Assembly: GCF_022539665.2 (NCBI RefSeq)
Contig: NC_081337.1
Location: 6,424,679 to 6,488,678, forward strand
From: Daphnia carinata
Taxonomy: Eukaryota; Arthropoda; Branchiopoda; Diplostraca; Daphniidae
DNA length: 64,000 nt
Reading direction: 5' to 3'
A program made the translations under genes and the position numbers. Positions 41,107-53,055 of the stretch are shown here, piece by piece. The notes below the pieces were generated by a model, which saw nothing but the letters and a program-made list of their open reading frames with translations, had not been told where the DNA came from and did no database searches. Position 1 is the stretch's first letter. Every line of letters starts with the position of its first letter.

Positions 41107-44100
41107 AAAAAAAAAATTGTTAGACTATTTTTGGCGTTCCTTTTTTGTTTGCGACAAAGTTTGTTAACATTTTTCATCAGCATCCGAGACACTAATCCGG
41201 GGTTTTATGAGGATTTTGGCCTAGATGACATACTTCTTTGTCATTGTCCTGCTGCGTGTATATGGTGTGGAAGTGAATAAAGTGAATGATAAACGAGCCA
41301 TATCCGGTTCTCTTTCATCTCTCAAGCCCTACTGCAGCCCCAAACCTTTCCCCGAAATAAGGCTTGAATTTGAGCTGGGCGCAATCTGGTTCTCCCATTT
41401 TTGGTGTTACTGCGCCATGTTTTTATTCAATTTTCTTTTGCAGCTGTTGCTGAATTTTTCTTTAAGCTTCCCCCCCACGTGCGTAGGGATTTGCTCAAGA
41501 ACGGAAACCATGGTGTTTCCAAAGCAGCTCGTCATATTCTTGATCAAAAATCACAGCAAAAGAAAAAAAAAACGCAAGAAATAAGCAAGAAAGCCGAACT
41601 CGTAAACGACACTGTTTAACCTTGTAAACGCAATATATTCGTCTTCCTACCCAACGCCCTTTCGCCTCCCCCCAGCCTTGTGCTTGGCGTCCAAATCCCC
41701 TCGATGGAACAGCTGAGGGTGGAAGATAAAACGCTTCAATCACGTCGACAGCCGGACATTTCCGACTGTGCGTCGCTATGGCCGTTGATGGATGAAAGTA
41801 GCGTTTCATGACGCAGCACAGCCCTTGGCACTCCTGCTGATCTCGCTATATAATATATACTTCCTCCTACTGTTCTGCGCCTTATAGTCCTCACGGTACG
41901 AGAAAAAAAAAGGAATCATATCGCAAGTTATACGTCAAGAAGAGCCACGTCCATTTCAGCAATTTTGTTTTAGGAATTTTTTTAGCAAACACGCAGTACA
42001 TTGAGAAAAAGGAGGATCCTTGGAGGGGAAGGAGGGCAGGCCATAAGCGCAAGGCAAAGTGCAATCACAAATAATAATTGGATTGCAGGCGGTTGTATAG
42101 TGTATAAATAGCGTGAAACCGCGCCCAGGTTTATTGCGCTATCAGGCGTAATCAACTTTCATTTTGCGTCGACCATCGCGGCCAGACAAAATATGATCCA
42201 ATCAAGCTTGCCACTACGCTCTTCTTCCCAGCAGTAATTTTGCGTCCTTAATTGCGTTCTTTATTCTGGCTTTTTAATAAATTGTCTACATTATTATATT
42301 TTCTAAATATGAATGCAAAAAACAAAATTGTAATGCAAAAAGCGGGAAATTCCGATCTTGCTTCGTGACACCGGCTGGACAAACCGCATTTTCAGTACAA
42401 ATCTATTTATAAATACACTGTTCTACGATTTATTGTGAACCTGTTTGACGATCGATGGAAACTTGTTTGGAAGACTAGCATCTGTTCGACAGTTGTTACG
42501 TACGTTCGGTAAACTTTACCGTTCATTTGAGTGGCATGGACCCACCGATATCTACGTCATGTTTTCGTTTGTCATGTTCTTCTTCAGCGTTTTGCTTGTC
42601 GATTAAGCATCATGTTCAATGAGCTGCAAAGTTCCAAAGTAGTACTACAGAAGTTGGCGATATCCAGTTGTTCATAGGCTCAAACGACAACATCAGCAAC
42701 TCATGTTCAAGGAACCATCAGCTCTTTTAGAAACGAAAGAAAAAAAAAACACCGAAAATTCATGCGTTGTCGAAAGAAAGAACCTGGCAACCGCAGACAC
42801 TCGTATGGCCACTGTGCCATCAGGTACTATATACGTTGACGTCAGAAAATCAATGACGCTACAGGCAAAGGTAGAAAGAAGTATAAAGAGAGAGATAAAA
42901 AAAAAAGGGGGGGGAGAGCTCAAGTTACAGTAAAAAAGAAGGCACGCTAATCGAAGTCGGCACCAAGTTCGCTTAGTCTGTGCTATATTGTGTTCGTCGT
43001 TCGAGAAAGCCTTGAGGTACTTCAAATGGATGTGGGAGTTATGCAGCAGAAGGCTCTGGTGCTCTATAAGTTTATTTTGTTTGTATGCTCGTGCTTTAAA
43101 TGGCGTCGAAGATTTACTCTGCAGCATTAGAATGGAGAGCATTTGGAAGAGTGTTGAGAAAGCTTAGACTTTGGAACCTGCATCGATTTATCCTCTTCAG
43201 TTGATTAGCCATTAGCTGCTACAGTGTGCTCAAAAATCGGGGCCAATCAAAGGGTATACAGAAACGAATTTTACGAAAGGCGGCAGTTTATCTATTTTCT
43301 CTTTTTAAAAATCCCTTTCGCGACTACTAGACAACATCCAGTATGATATATTAAGAGGGAAAATGCATACATCTCGACGTGTTGGCTTAGTTTTCCTAGT
43401 CTTTGCGAATACGCATTCATCGTTCTTATTTATTCAGAGATGTTGTGAATTTTTATGTACACATAGTCGGATATAGAGGCTGTGTTGTCAAGGCAACGAC
43501 GAGTTTTCTTGTTTTATTATTACCGTGTTGCTTGGGGACTGTTCAGTCCACTGCCTCCCTTCTTTGTTGGAAGAAAAGGTGGGGGCGAGTGCATCATCTA
43601 GTAGGCTACACAACAGAACATGAAGAGGAAATTGATTCGTCGGTTCGTCCATGAGGCAGTCTTGACGGATGATGTCTCTATACTATCACCCTTCTTTTTC
43701 TTATATCTTTAGATGCATATTTATTTATAGCTTATCTGACTCGATGTGTTTTGTTTGGCTATCGATGCACATTTGTCCTTTTGACAGATGTGTCTACCAT
43801 AAAGGAACCATTTAATCTCGCAAAAGGTTTCGTTTATTTCTCTGATTCGCTTCCGTCAAATCTTATGCCGCCCTATCCTTATGCTGAAAAGCTGTCAACT
43901 GCTTGGCTTCTCGAGTAGTATTAATACATGCACGTCATATGAAAAGCTGAAGATAAAGCTGATCTCTGAAGCGCATCCAAAGCAAGCGACACGTGTGGCA
44001 GCTTGAGTCTTGTGGGAAAGACTCGGTTGGGGTAGATTTATCAAGGCTGGAGATTTATTAGAGAAGGATAAACAACCAGAATCTACGACTCTGGAAAGGC

Positions 44101-47100
44101 TAGACGACGTACAGCGCAAACAGCACAGTCTTCGGTCAATAAGTGAATATACGGGCTAAGACGGTGCGTTCGAGTGTTGACTTCCAACAGCGGTCACCCA
44201 TCCCTGAAGGAACGTTATATTCCAGCCACGGCAACACAGTTGAAAGTTACAGGAAAAGTTTCGGTATAAAAGGTAGCGGTGGAAAACGACGCTCTTTTGA
44301 TCGCCTCTTCACGATCTCCTTTTTTTTGTCTGATCCTTCAGCATTATTGAATATAGTACTTAGGGCTGTACTGATCTTGTTTAGCCAGTTCCAACATTTG
44401 ATTGCGGGAACTCACCGTATGAGGGTTTAGATGAAAGCATGTTTTCTATTGACCGAGAAACCTGACACGCAAAGTTAAAAAAAAAAAAAAAGAAAAGAAG
44501 CTTATTATAGGATTTAATTTTGTTCCTTTGTTGGATGTTCAGGAAAGAAAGGAAAGCTAATAGAAGAATGCTCCTATAGCCACTACTTGCTGCGTAAGGT
44601 CAACGCATATAAAGATCAATCCCGACGGGAGGCTGAGAGTCACGACCTCCCGAGAACAGCGAATGGAACGCGTAAACGTGAACAGTGTTATATGGTGTCT
44701 GTTGACTGATGAACAATCAGCTTACATTAATTTTTTCGGCAAACCAATTCTGCCAAGTGGGTAGAGTGAAGGAAAGAGAGTGGGCATATACGGGCTCTTC
44801 AAATGTTCACCATTCATCTCATTTCCTTTCGCCTATCCTCGACTAGTTTCTTATTCCTGTTAAATGGATTGTACCACAAATGCGTTTTGTACAGTTTGCT
44901 CAAGTTGAACGTTTAATCCTTTAAAACCTGAGCATCCTGTAGCCACAAAACTGGAGCCTATTTGAAATTCAATTCATTTCTACTGAACTGAATTTTTCGT
45001 ATCCCAAGGCTTTGCAGTTGAAAAGACCTTTTCGATGAACAGCAGCCGAGTAAAAACCGGATTGCATACGTAAGACGTGGATAAAAAAAACAAACAAGTT
45101 GCTCTGGATCTCTGAAGACCATTATCCAAGTAAACTTTTCCCTTTCCTATCATTATTTAAATGTGAAAGATGGAAAGGCAAGCAGCGCTCCAGGAGCGTT
45201 TCCTTCTTACTCATTACACTTTGTAATGATGTATGGCGTAAGAATCACGGGTGAATAATACGGTAAGAACAGAAAAGGTAGCTACACTCACGCGAAAGAA
45301 AAATAAAGGCAAACAAAATAGTATAATAAAGTGCATATCCATAAGCTGCCTTCTATAAAGAATCTCAAATGCAAAAAGGGCATATAGCACTAGATTTGTT
45401 TTGTTTAATATCTTTTTTTAACGTCGTTCCTCTTGTTGGTGCGAGCAGAAAGAAAAGGATAAAGACCTGAGTTTAAAGAAAATAAATAAAAAACTTAAGC
45501 TGCAAATCTGCCAAGAAAAAACATGGGAAGTTTTTCCCGAGTGCAATATTATGCGATAATCTGCTTCAAAACTACTTTCTTCCAAAATTATTTTTTTATG
45601 TACTCAAAAAGAAAGAGTCCATCATCTCTAGCCATAGTGATATAGGGGCCTTTAGCATCCTCCCGATTCTCTTCGACCTCCCCATCTTCTACACCATTCA
45701 TCTGATAAATATTGAGATCGTGAAGGCGGGAGAGCGCAGCAAGAGTTAGTATGATGATGGAACCATGCCTCGACGCATCCAAACTTCCCGGAGTCGCTGT
45801 CGAGTTGAGCAATCGATGAGATGGCTTCCGTACTTTTCTTCATTGTTTTTTTTTTGACAATTTCATCATCAACAGACTAGTAAGGTCATATAAGTAGTGC
45901 CACGTGCAGAATAGTTATGCCCTCTTCCCACCGAGGTTATTGACGAAAGCTCAAACTGAGACGAAAACCAACTTTCTCTCTAAACTCCGACTTTTTAATT
46001 ACTAGGCGTAACTCTTCATGATCCGTTGTCAAAGCCCAGTAGGAGTAAGCAAGTAAAATGAGCTGGTTTGTGTATTGGCTAGAATTAAAATTTAAAAGAA
46101 AATGAGACGTCAACCTTCGCTTCTTCTCCTCAGTCTCTTACGTTTTGGGCGTCACAAACGGACAACGCGTAGATTTTGCATGAGCTGTAAATATTTAGAT
46201 CTCGTAGAAAAATTTAATCATGTTCTGCATTTGTCAGACTAAAAAGTGTAACGTCGAATCAGCATAAAGGCAATATCTTGTGCAACATAGATATTTGCTT
46301 TTCTCTTTTGTCTCCTGAAATTGGATTTTCCTGTGGCGAAAACATTCGATGTAACTGCGTGTTTGCTACGCGAGCAAAACCACATAGGCTCCAGGGATCA
46401 CTTTCGAATGAGTTAACTCACTCTCGATTCATTTTCTACGTGTCAAAATTATATACGACCTGCTGTCGATGGTGTACAGGTGTGAGCTTACTGGGTACTC
46501 GAGTACCAACCATCTGGTCTACGACATGATATTTGTTTGATTTGCTGATTGCTTTTGTGTGTGGCCTGTCCCACGTCCCCATTCGATCTGTTACCATGGT
46601 AATCAGGAAACCCCGTTTGTCGTGATGGATAACACCAATTGAAACACCTCTTTAAAAGGTCCTGTTCTTTGCCTTCCCCTTAGATCCGTACGAAAAGTAC
46701 TCGTCGTTTGAGAAGATTGGGCAGCTGGTCACACGCAAAGAATGATCAATATTTTCGACGTAATCCAAATTCGTCGATTGGTAACAGGAAAGTAGAAAGG
46801 CGGGACTAAGTTATCGTATATCGTTCAGCTAAACGGGGGCGACGGGATAAAACGGAAAGAAAAGGATAGAAACACAACTACGACAATCAACACGCTTTGG
46901 ATGTTTCTCCATTGTCTAGAATGGATTGCACTACCTCTATCGCTTTCTCTTGTGCAGACCTGTTGCACTTGATGCTGTTGCGCTACGATTTAGACTCTCG
47001 ATTGTTTCCTTTGACGGGCATCAGATCCCCACGAGAGTCATAAACGTCACTGGGAAAAAATATAGGTTGGGTAGTCCGTTTGTCAATATTCATTTAGGAT

Positions 47101-49989
47101 AACTGGATCTTTACGCTTGCTGACCTCGACGATCTCAATTGCATGTGTGATTCGTTAGACTGTTTTTACTTCTTTACTGTCAATCCTGACTCCATTTTTT
47201 TTTTTTTTTTTTTACTGGTCTTACTCTATTCAAATAGACCCGCTTTTATCTTGTCTATCCCCACCGTTTGGCAGAGAATCAAACAATGAAGATAAAAAGG
47301 TCGCAAAATCTTAAAAACAAAAATGATTCATGTTCTGTTCTCACCTTGAGGTAGAATCGCTGTGCGAAGAAATGTCCTTATCGGGATCTGGGTGAAGAAA
47401 GCTCTTCGATACGTGTTCTGGTGGATCAATCGCAATTACAGCGGAATGTTTGGCAAAAAGTCTCGGGATGAACAGAATAGATAAGATACTATAGAGGATG
47501 ATCTGGTTTTCCGGAGCAGTGGTAGGGAGCGTGGTGTGGTGACCAAAGAGCTATCACCTCTAGTTCGTGTCTTGCGCCAACATGGCTGCCCTTTTATACT
47601 CAACCTCGCAGACACTGGTTCGAACGATTGAAGTACCGAATGGGAGGAAGACGCATGCGTGCGTGTGCTGAATCATTTGTTGATGCTATTGCAAGTCGGA
47701 AACGATGTTCCTTGACGCCCACGTTTTTCCCTTTCTTGTTCCTCTTGTATTGGAACCTTTCACGAGCAATGTGGATCATTCAATAGCTCGTTGTTTCCGT
47801 CGTCATAAACGTTGCAGGCAGAGAATAGAAGGGCCATAGGTTAACGTAGCGGTACCGTATGACTATGATAGCTGTGGCCATAACTGTGATCATTTCCTTG
47901 GCTACGTAAAAAGATGGCCTTCGTCTTATTCCTCGATCTATATCTTCTTCACTAGTAGAAAACCTTCTGTCATTGTGTGTGAGATATGTACACACTCTGT
48001 CAATCACAATGAGCATCATTTTCTTCTTGTTAATCAAATTGGAGAAATGTTTTCGTTGGCACAAGCAACTAGTCGTCCGTTTAATACGAGCAAGTATTTT
48101 GTGAGAATTTTTTTAATTGCATGATAACGCTTTCGCTCTATTCGCAAAAGAAAAGAGTTTACGGTCTTTTGGTCCGCTTAGCTTTCCGAATCAGTTTGAA
48201 GATTACCGCCTACACCAGTTTCAGGAAGTACGATTGCCAACTGCAACGGGCGGAGTAAACTAAGTGCAATTACTTTTACAGGCCCAGTTATTAAACGAGA
48301 GTATGTGCTCCGAATTGCAAGCGGTGTATATGCGCACGCATACTAATAAGGAGGAAGCAAGAAATGAAAATGCTACGGCTCATTCGTTACGTCAGCTTCA
48401 TCTAGGGTAACGATTCCACGACAGTGAAGAGATGGCAGCGAACGAATAAAAAAAAAACAAGACGGGGAGGCCAAAAGTCAATAGAATTTATCTGGTTGTA
48501 ATGTACTTCAGAGCGTTGATTTGGAGAAAAATTACCATAAGAAGATGCATTACGTTATGAGTTGTGCACACAACAATGCCTTGTCGCACAACCAGCGGAC
48601 TTTACGATAAAGTCAGGGATGAAAGGAACTGAGCGGTATGAATGCAGGATCGATTTTTGCAACGCGCTTCGTCCATCCGGCAGCGTGAGTCACATGGAAG
48701 CTCAGGGACGATCGATAAGAACTTCACTCTAGAGAATTTCGGTAAATTAATCATTTTCTTAAGCCCACAGTAGACCAATATTGTCCTATTTTTAAGGCGA
48801 TCATACTGAAAAAAGAAACCGACTGATTAATGGAAACCATACTAACAAAACCAAATGACTGGTTTATTAATTGAGGCCTCTTTCACCGCTTCTCTGCCCG
48901 CTTATTTCAGTAAATCTTCTTTTTTTCCGTTCTTTTTACGCATCAGGCACAGCCGAATCACTATATTGGCTAAAACACAACATTTAAAAAAAAGTCCTTG
49001 GAAGGATTTTCTTTAATTTTTATGCCATTCTTCAGTTCACGATTTCATAATGCTTTTAGTAGCCCGTTTGAATGTTTACCTTTAAATCACTGCCGTAAGG
49101 CAAACAAATTTAGCACAGCTCTTCCTTAAAAATGAATATCTGAATATGAATTATGTTATTACGCACGATAGTTATGTTAAAAAGGATTTAAAGAAAAAAA
49201 AATCTTTGAAGGTCATGAGCTTAACGGTAAGCTTTTACCAAGTAAAATATTTGTAGCAGCCAACACTAATCAGAGCAGGAGCTGGGTCCAGCGGGTCCTG
49301 ATGTTCTCCTAGGACTCGGCTCTTATTGTGGATGGGTAGCTGATATCTTGAGAAGTCTTATCAATAACCTTACATAAATCAGATTGAATTTTTGTTTAGG
49401 AAAAAAAACTTGCAAATCAGCCATATTTTAAACTAATGGCTACAGTTCCTTCCCGTTACAGCACCACAAAATAAGATACAGAAAAGACAGGAAAACCGGT
49501 TAATTGCCCCACGAGCCAAGAAATGCAAAGATCAACTGCTGTGTATGAAACCGTATGGTTTCAGGTACGTATTTTCGGATTCGGTATGACATTGTTAGTT
49601 TAAAATCATTATTCTGGAATACGTAGAAGCAGAATTTTTAATACTTGGGAAAAAAAGCGTTACGGTTCGGAAATATGGCGATGGTGTTCCTGTCCTAACT
49701 ATCGATTAGTATTTTATCAAAAAAAAAAAAACGTAAATAAAGATTCCTCTGCTTCTTGTACGGCATCGTTCAATCCACGGCAAATATCTCGAAATGGGTC
49801 TTTACGCAATAAGGGCATGTTTGGCAAGGCAAACATGTGCAAAGAAGCTGCACAACATGGTAAATAGGGGAAAGATCAGCGTTATGCCCCGTCATTTTTA
49901 TTAAACATTGCATTCTAGCTGATTCAGTTTGGGTGCTGCCTTAGAAAACTTGGACAATGAGGAAACACAACCTTAGCAGCGTAACTTCC
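41107..49989. other. Roughly 9-kb stretch without a convincing gene
   Basis: The first part must contain the promoter and 5' UTR of the minus-strand secreted precursor. Elsewhere ORFs are below 150 codons, without domains or paired splice sites. TATA-like words occur (near 41850 and 42103) but cannot be assigned. One exon-like piece is listed separately (41444-41619). The stretch ends at the scaffold gap. I saw no tRNA, rRNA or recognisable transposon ends. Confidence 0.5.
41444..41619 (+). CDS. Possible orphan terminal exon
   Basis: A strong acceptor-like sequence (pyrimidine-rich stretch ending TTTTGCAG) is followed by an open frame that includes FFKLPPHVRRDLLKNGNHG and SKAARHILDQ and ends at a TAA (41617-41619) after a Lys-rich tail. 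The composition looks like protein rather than random ORF, but no upstream partner exon or homology is recognised. It may be a pseudogene fragment, an exon of an unseen gene, or chance. Confidence 0.25.
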
Positions 49990-50089
49990 NNNNNNNNNNN
50001 NNNNNNNNNNNNNNNNNNNNNNNNNNNNNNNNNNNNNNNNNNNNNNNNNNNNNNNNNNNNNNNNNNNNNNNNNNNNNNNNNNNNNNNNN
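49990..50089. other. Scaffold gap (100 N)
   Basis: Exactly 100 N residues, a conventional placeholder of unknown true length. The right-hand contig begins inside the 5' LTR of the retroelement, as expected when an assembly breaks at a repeat. Confidence 1.
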
Positions 50090-50180
50090 GTGTTAGTAGT
50101 ATAAATACTGCATGATTGTAACATGTAATTCGGACTGGTTACGACAATCCACTGTAATACACGAGGTTAGAAACATTACA
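50090..50180 (+). repeat. 5' LTR, right-hand 91 bp only
   Basis: This aligns with 63307-63397 of the 3' LTR with five differences (about 5%). It includes a TATA-like TATAAATA (about 50099-50106) and ends in TTACA two bases before the primer-binding site. The left 110 bp is lost at the scaffold gap. Confidence 0.93.
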
Positions 50181-50182
50181 AT

Positions 50183-50200
50183 TGGAGGTCCCAACGAGAC
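50183..50200 (+). promoter_or_regulatory. tRNA primer-binding site
   Basis: TGGAGGTCCCAACGAGAC starts two bases after the LTR end, with the TGG expected from pairing to a tRNA CCA tail. The TGGAGG...CGAGA pattern resembles primer-binding sites assigned to tRNA-Gln in some vertebrate retroelements. The tRNA identity is inferred from memory of that pattern. Confidence 0.8.
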
Positions 50201-50314
50201 TCACACTTGTTGTCCAGTACAAAGTTTCTACCCGTACCTTATTTCAGTGATTGTGCTCTACACTTCCCCGACGAGTCTCCAACAACTCTACCAGACCAAG
50301 GAACACCATCAAAG

Positions 50315-50320
50315 GTAAGC
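50315..50320 (+). promoter_or_regulatory. Candidate splice donor upstream of gag
   Basis: AAAG|GTAAGC is a near-consensus 5' splice site lying just before the gag ATG (50323). It pairs naturally with the acceptor at 56879 to make a spliced env mRNA, as in retroviruses. Confidence 0.6.
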
Positions 50321-50322
50321 GA

Positions 50323-51360
50323 ATGCCGCTTGATCATATTGTATCAGAGACTACTCGTAAGGAGAATACTTTGTATCCGAACATTGCTGACGAACTATCT
50401 CCACCGTTGTACCCCGTATTTCCCGAGCCAGACACAACCAACCAAAATCCCAACTACCCTCGAGAAAAATTTTTAGACCACTGGAAAACTCTTGTGGACT
50501 TAGAATTTGAACAAGAAGTAGAACAAAACAAAACCTATCAGACTACCACGACAAAAGCAAAAATCCAACAAATAGAATCCAAAAAACAAGAAGTTATTAA
50601 AAAGACCCACAACGCATTACAATTATATTCATATACGTTGTTAGAACCATCGTTGCAAGTACCAAGTGGTATAACAGCAGAAACTATTACAAACACCACA
50701 AAGACAGTAAAAAATTACGTAGAATCCCTTGGTGGCAACACCGAAAACCTTGACAGTTTATTACAGCAAATTAGCATTGTACATGGTAAAGAGAAAGAAT
50801 TCTTATTAGGTACCAGCCGTATTTTACAAAGAGAAGTAGTACTTGCGCAGATTACAGAGAAAAAATGTTCGTCTGAACTCAATTTTGAGTTACAGAGCTT
50901 AAGAAAGCAGCTAGAGAGCAACAAGAAAAAGGCAAAGAGTTCCAAATACACCTTAAGTAGCTCCCTTGAACAACTCCAAGAAAGTAACGAAACTCTAAAA
51001 AACTCCCTTGAAAAAACTGCCAATCGAATAAGCGAATTAGAAACAAGCCTTGAAAGTGCCACAGCAACAGAAAACCAACTACAAAACCTGTTACGAAAAA
51101 AAGAAGCCAATATCATAGCAGTTGAGAGAGAAGGGCAAGAAATAATTAGCAAACTTGAAAGTGAAAGAAAACAACTGGTTACGAAGTTAGAAACCGCCGA
51201 GCAACAGATAAAAGCAGCTTTAGAAACAAACAAACAACTTCAGACAGAAACAAAAGAAACAAAAGAGATCCTTGAAAAAACCTTGACAGAAAAAGTCGCC
51301 TTACGAAGAAGTCTGATAGATATTACTACAAAGAATAAAAATCTTGAAACAGAATTATAA
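50323..51360 (+). CDS. gag: gag, N-terminal coiled-coil part, ended by an in-frame TAA
   Basis: The first ATG after the leader opens 345 codons (start MPLDHIVSETTRKEN). After a short N-terminal segment most of the region from about residue 170 is heptad-rich Leu/Glu/Lys sequence predicted to form a long coiled coil (for example SLEQLQESNETLKNSLEKT). The TAA at 51358-51360 is in the same frame as the capsid-type gag that follows, and the intervening 330 bases are open and also coiled-coil-like. This is therefore best read as the front half of one gag polyprotein of about 910 codons broken by a nonsense codon, not as a separate gene. Typical Ty3/gypsy gags are 250-500 residues, so the extension is unusual. 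Confidence 0.8.
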   Translation: MPLDHIVSETTRKENTLYPNIADELSPPLYPVFPEPDTTNQNPNYPREKFLDHWKTLVDLEFEQEVEQNKTYQTTTTKAKIQQIESKKQEVIKKTHNALQLYSYTLLEPSLQVPSGITAETITNTTKTVKNYVESLGGNTENLDSLLQQISIVHGKEKEFLLGTSRILQREVVLAQITEKKCSSELNFELQSLRKQLESNKKKAKSSKYTLSSSLEQLQESNETLKNSLEKTANRISELETSLESATATENQLQNLLRKKEANIIAVEREGQEIISKLESERKQLVTKLETAEQQIKAALETNKQLQTETKETKEILEKTLTEKVALRRSLIDITTKNKNLETEL

Positions 51361-53055
51361 AAAATCAACGCGCAGACAATAAACCAAGAAGAAAAGATTA
51401 AGTATCTGGAAAACAGGATAAGAGAATATAGAAAGCAACAGGTAACATTCGCTGAAACCGAAGACTTAGACAATTCCAACGAACCAGGAGAGATAACGAA
51501 ATTAGTAAGTGAGATAAACGACCTAACCTCAATAACAGAAGGAGACAAATCCCTTCACTTCGAGTTAGAATCTGAACAAGTTGAAAAACTACAACAACTC
51601 AACAACGACCTACAGAACCAAATCGAGATCCAAAACGACAACCTTCTTCAACTAGAGCGAAAGTACCAAACTCTCAAAAACAAAATCGAAATGGGACTTT
51701 CACACAAAGAAGCTTCAAGAATTGACCGCGACACAACAGATACCGATAGCCTTGATACATCCACAACCCAACCAATTGTAAAAGCATTAGGAGAATTATT
51801 TTCCAGAGAAGACAAAAAGTCAATTCCAATCTTCAAAGGGAAAAGTACTGATAAACTAATAACAGAATGGCTGAAGGACGCCGAACATGTCGCACGCAAC
51901 AACGACTGGGACGACAACCAAAAAATACGATTCTTCTCTGACAGACTAAAAGGCGATGCCTTAGAATGGCATGGAAACTACGTGGAAGAGCAAGGTGACG
52001 AATTAAGTTATGACGAATGGAAAACTGCCATTATTGCAAGATTCCAGGATGCATACGACTTAGCAGCACAAAGAAAAAAGTTATCCACGCTAAAACAAAA
52101 ACCTGAAGAGAAATGCAAAGCCTTTATTTCAAGAATCAACAGTCTCTACGAGTCCATTGAAGGCAAAGAAGAAAAATCTGACCAAAACCAGACCATAGTT
52201 GAAGGTCGACTCATAAACACAGTCAAAAGAATGAGAGATTATACCAAAATCAAAATTCTGATGCAAGGCATTTTACCAAAATTCAGAGCAGAGCTCTATT
52301 TTCGAATGCCCGAAGACCCTGAAGATTTTGATCAGCTTTGTAAACAATTAATCATATCCGAAGGTATCCTATATAGCAAGGAAACTGCAGAAGATAAGGA
52401 AATAAATGCGGTGATAGCAGGGATAACGCACCACGAGAAACAACAAGACAACGAACTTTCACAACAAAAGACAGAAATTGAATTCTTAAAACAAAAAATT
52501 CAGGAACTGGAAAAAACTAATAAAAACGGTAACTTGGCACAGGATACTGATATAACCATAGCAGCAGCAGATCGATACGAACCAAGATCCTCACGATCAA
52601 GTGATCGGTACTCCAGATCACAAAATCCGCGAGTTCGATTCGACGAGAGATCAAATAGCAGAGGCCCCAGTAGTGACCGAAATTTCGGCCGTAGCAGGGA
52701 GAACAGCCCATACCGCAACAATTATACTTCACCACGAAGACAAGGTACTTCCCCAGGGTATCGACAACCCAATTACCCTTCATATCAACAAACACAGAGA
52801 CCTTCATACAACAACGGACCGACCCATTACAATCAACCGCACTTTCAACCGAGCAACAATCAACAAGCGTATCACCAAAACCCAGGTTATCCACGACAAT
52901 ACCCGCAGCAACGACAAAACCAGCCGAACACCCACGACACTCTTGGAAATAAGATTATTATCTGTTACAAGTGCAATAAAAAAGGACACATTGCACGAGA
53001 ATGTTGGACAGATATGGCACGTATCAACAACCCGAACCACCGTCCAATGCAGTAA
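51361..53055 (+). CDS. gag: gag, capsid and nucleocapsid part
   Basis: The open frame continues in register with the upstream coiled coil; the first ATG is at 51691. It contains a retrotransposon-gag (capsid-like) domain with LITEWLKDAEHVARNN, DRLKGDALEWHGNY and WKTAIIARFQDAYD. An Arg/Asn/Gln/Tyr-rich stretch follows, then a single zinc knuckle CYKCNKKGHIAREC (C-x2-C-x4-H-x4-C) near the C-terminus, as expected for RNA binding during particle assembly. The stop is TAA at 53053-53055. The downstream pro-pol frame overlaps its last 76 bases in the -1 register. Confidence 0.9.
   Translation, partial: KINAQTINQEEKIKYLENRIREYRKQQVTFAETEDLDNSNEPGEITKLVSEINDLTSITEGDKSLHFELESEQVEKLQQLNNDLQNQIEIQNDNLLQLERKYQTLKNKIEMGLSHKEASRIDRDTTDTDSLDTSTTQPIVKALGELFSREDKKSIPIFKGKSTDKLITEWLKDAEHVARNNDWDDNQKIRFFSDRLKGDALEWHGNYVEEQGDELSYDEWKTAIIARFQDAYDLAAQRKKLSTLKQKPEEKCKAFISRINSLYESIEGKEEKSDQNQTIVEGRLINTVKRMRDYTKIKILMQGILPKFRAELYFRMPEDPEDFDQLCKQLIISEGILYSKETAEDKEINAVIAGITHHEKQQDNELSQQKTEIEFLKQKIQELEKTNKNGNLAQDTDITIAAADRYEPRSSRSSDRYSRSQNPRVRFDERSNSRGPSSDRNFGRSRENSPYRNNYTSPRRQGTSPGYRQPNYPSYQQTQRPSYNNGPTHYNQPHFQPSNNQQAYHQNPGYPRQYPQQRQNQPNTHDTLGNKIIICYKCNKKGHIARECWTDMARINNPNHRPMQ

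Noticed and set aside
41845-41862. TATATAATATATA as the promoter of the secreted precursor
   Set aside because: About 800 bp from the start codon with no evidence for a 5' exon between; cannot be supported.
42098-42115. TATAAATA word with downstream initiator-like sequence
   Set aside because: No gene follows on either strand within a sensible distance; TATA-like words are common in this AT-rich DNA.
44625-44660. Short inverted repeat CGGGAGG...CCTCCCG
   Set aside because: Seven-base arms in anonymous sequence; no repeat partner, promoter or RNA gene context.
45588-45843. Two overlapping small minus-strand ORFs in the 41-50 kb region
   Set aside because: Both frames are open by chance; no domain or splice site, and only about 60-75 codons.
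47600-47640. GGTTCGAAC resembling a tRNA B-box
   Set aside because: No matching A-box or cloverleaf arms could be drawn around it.
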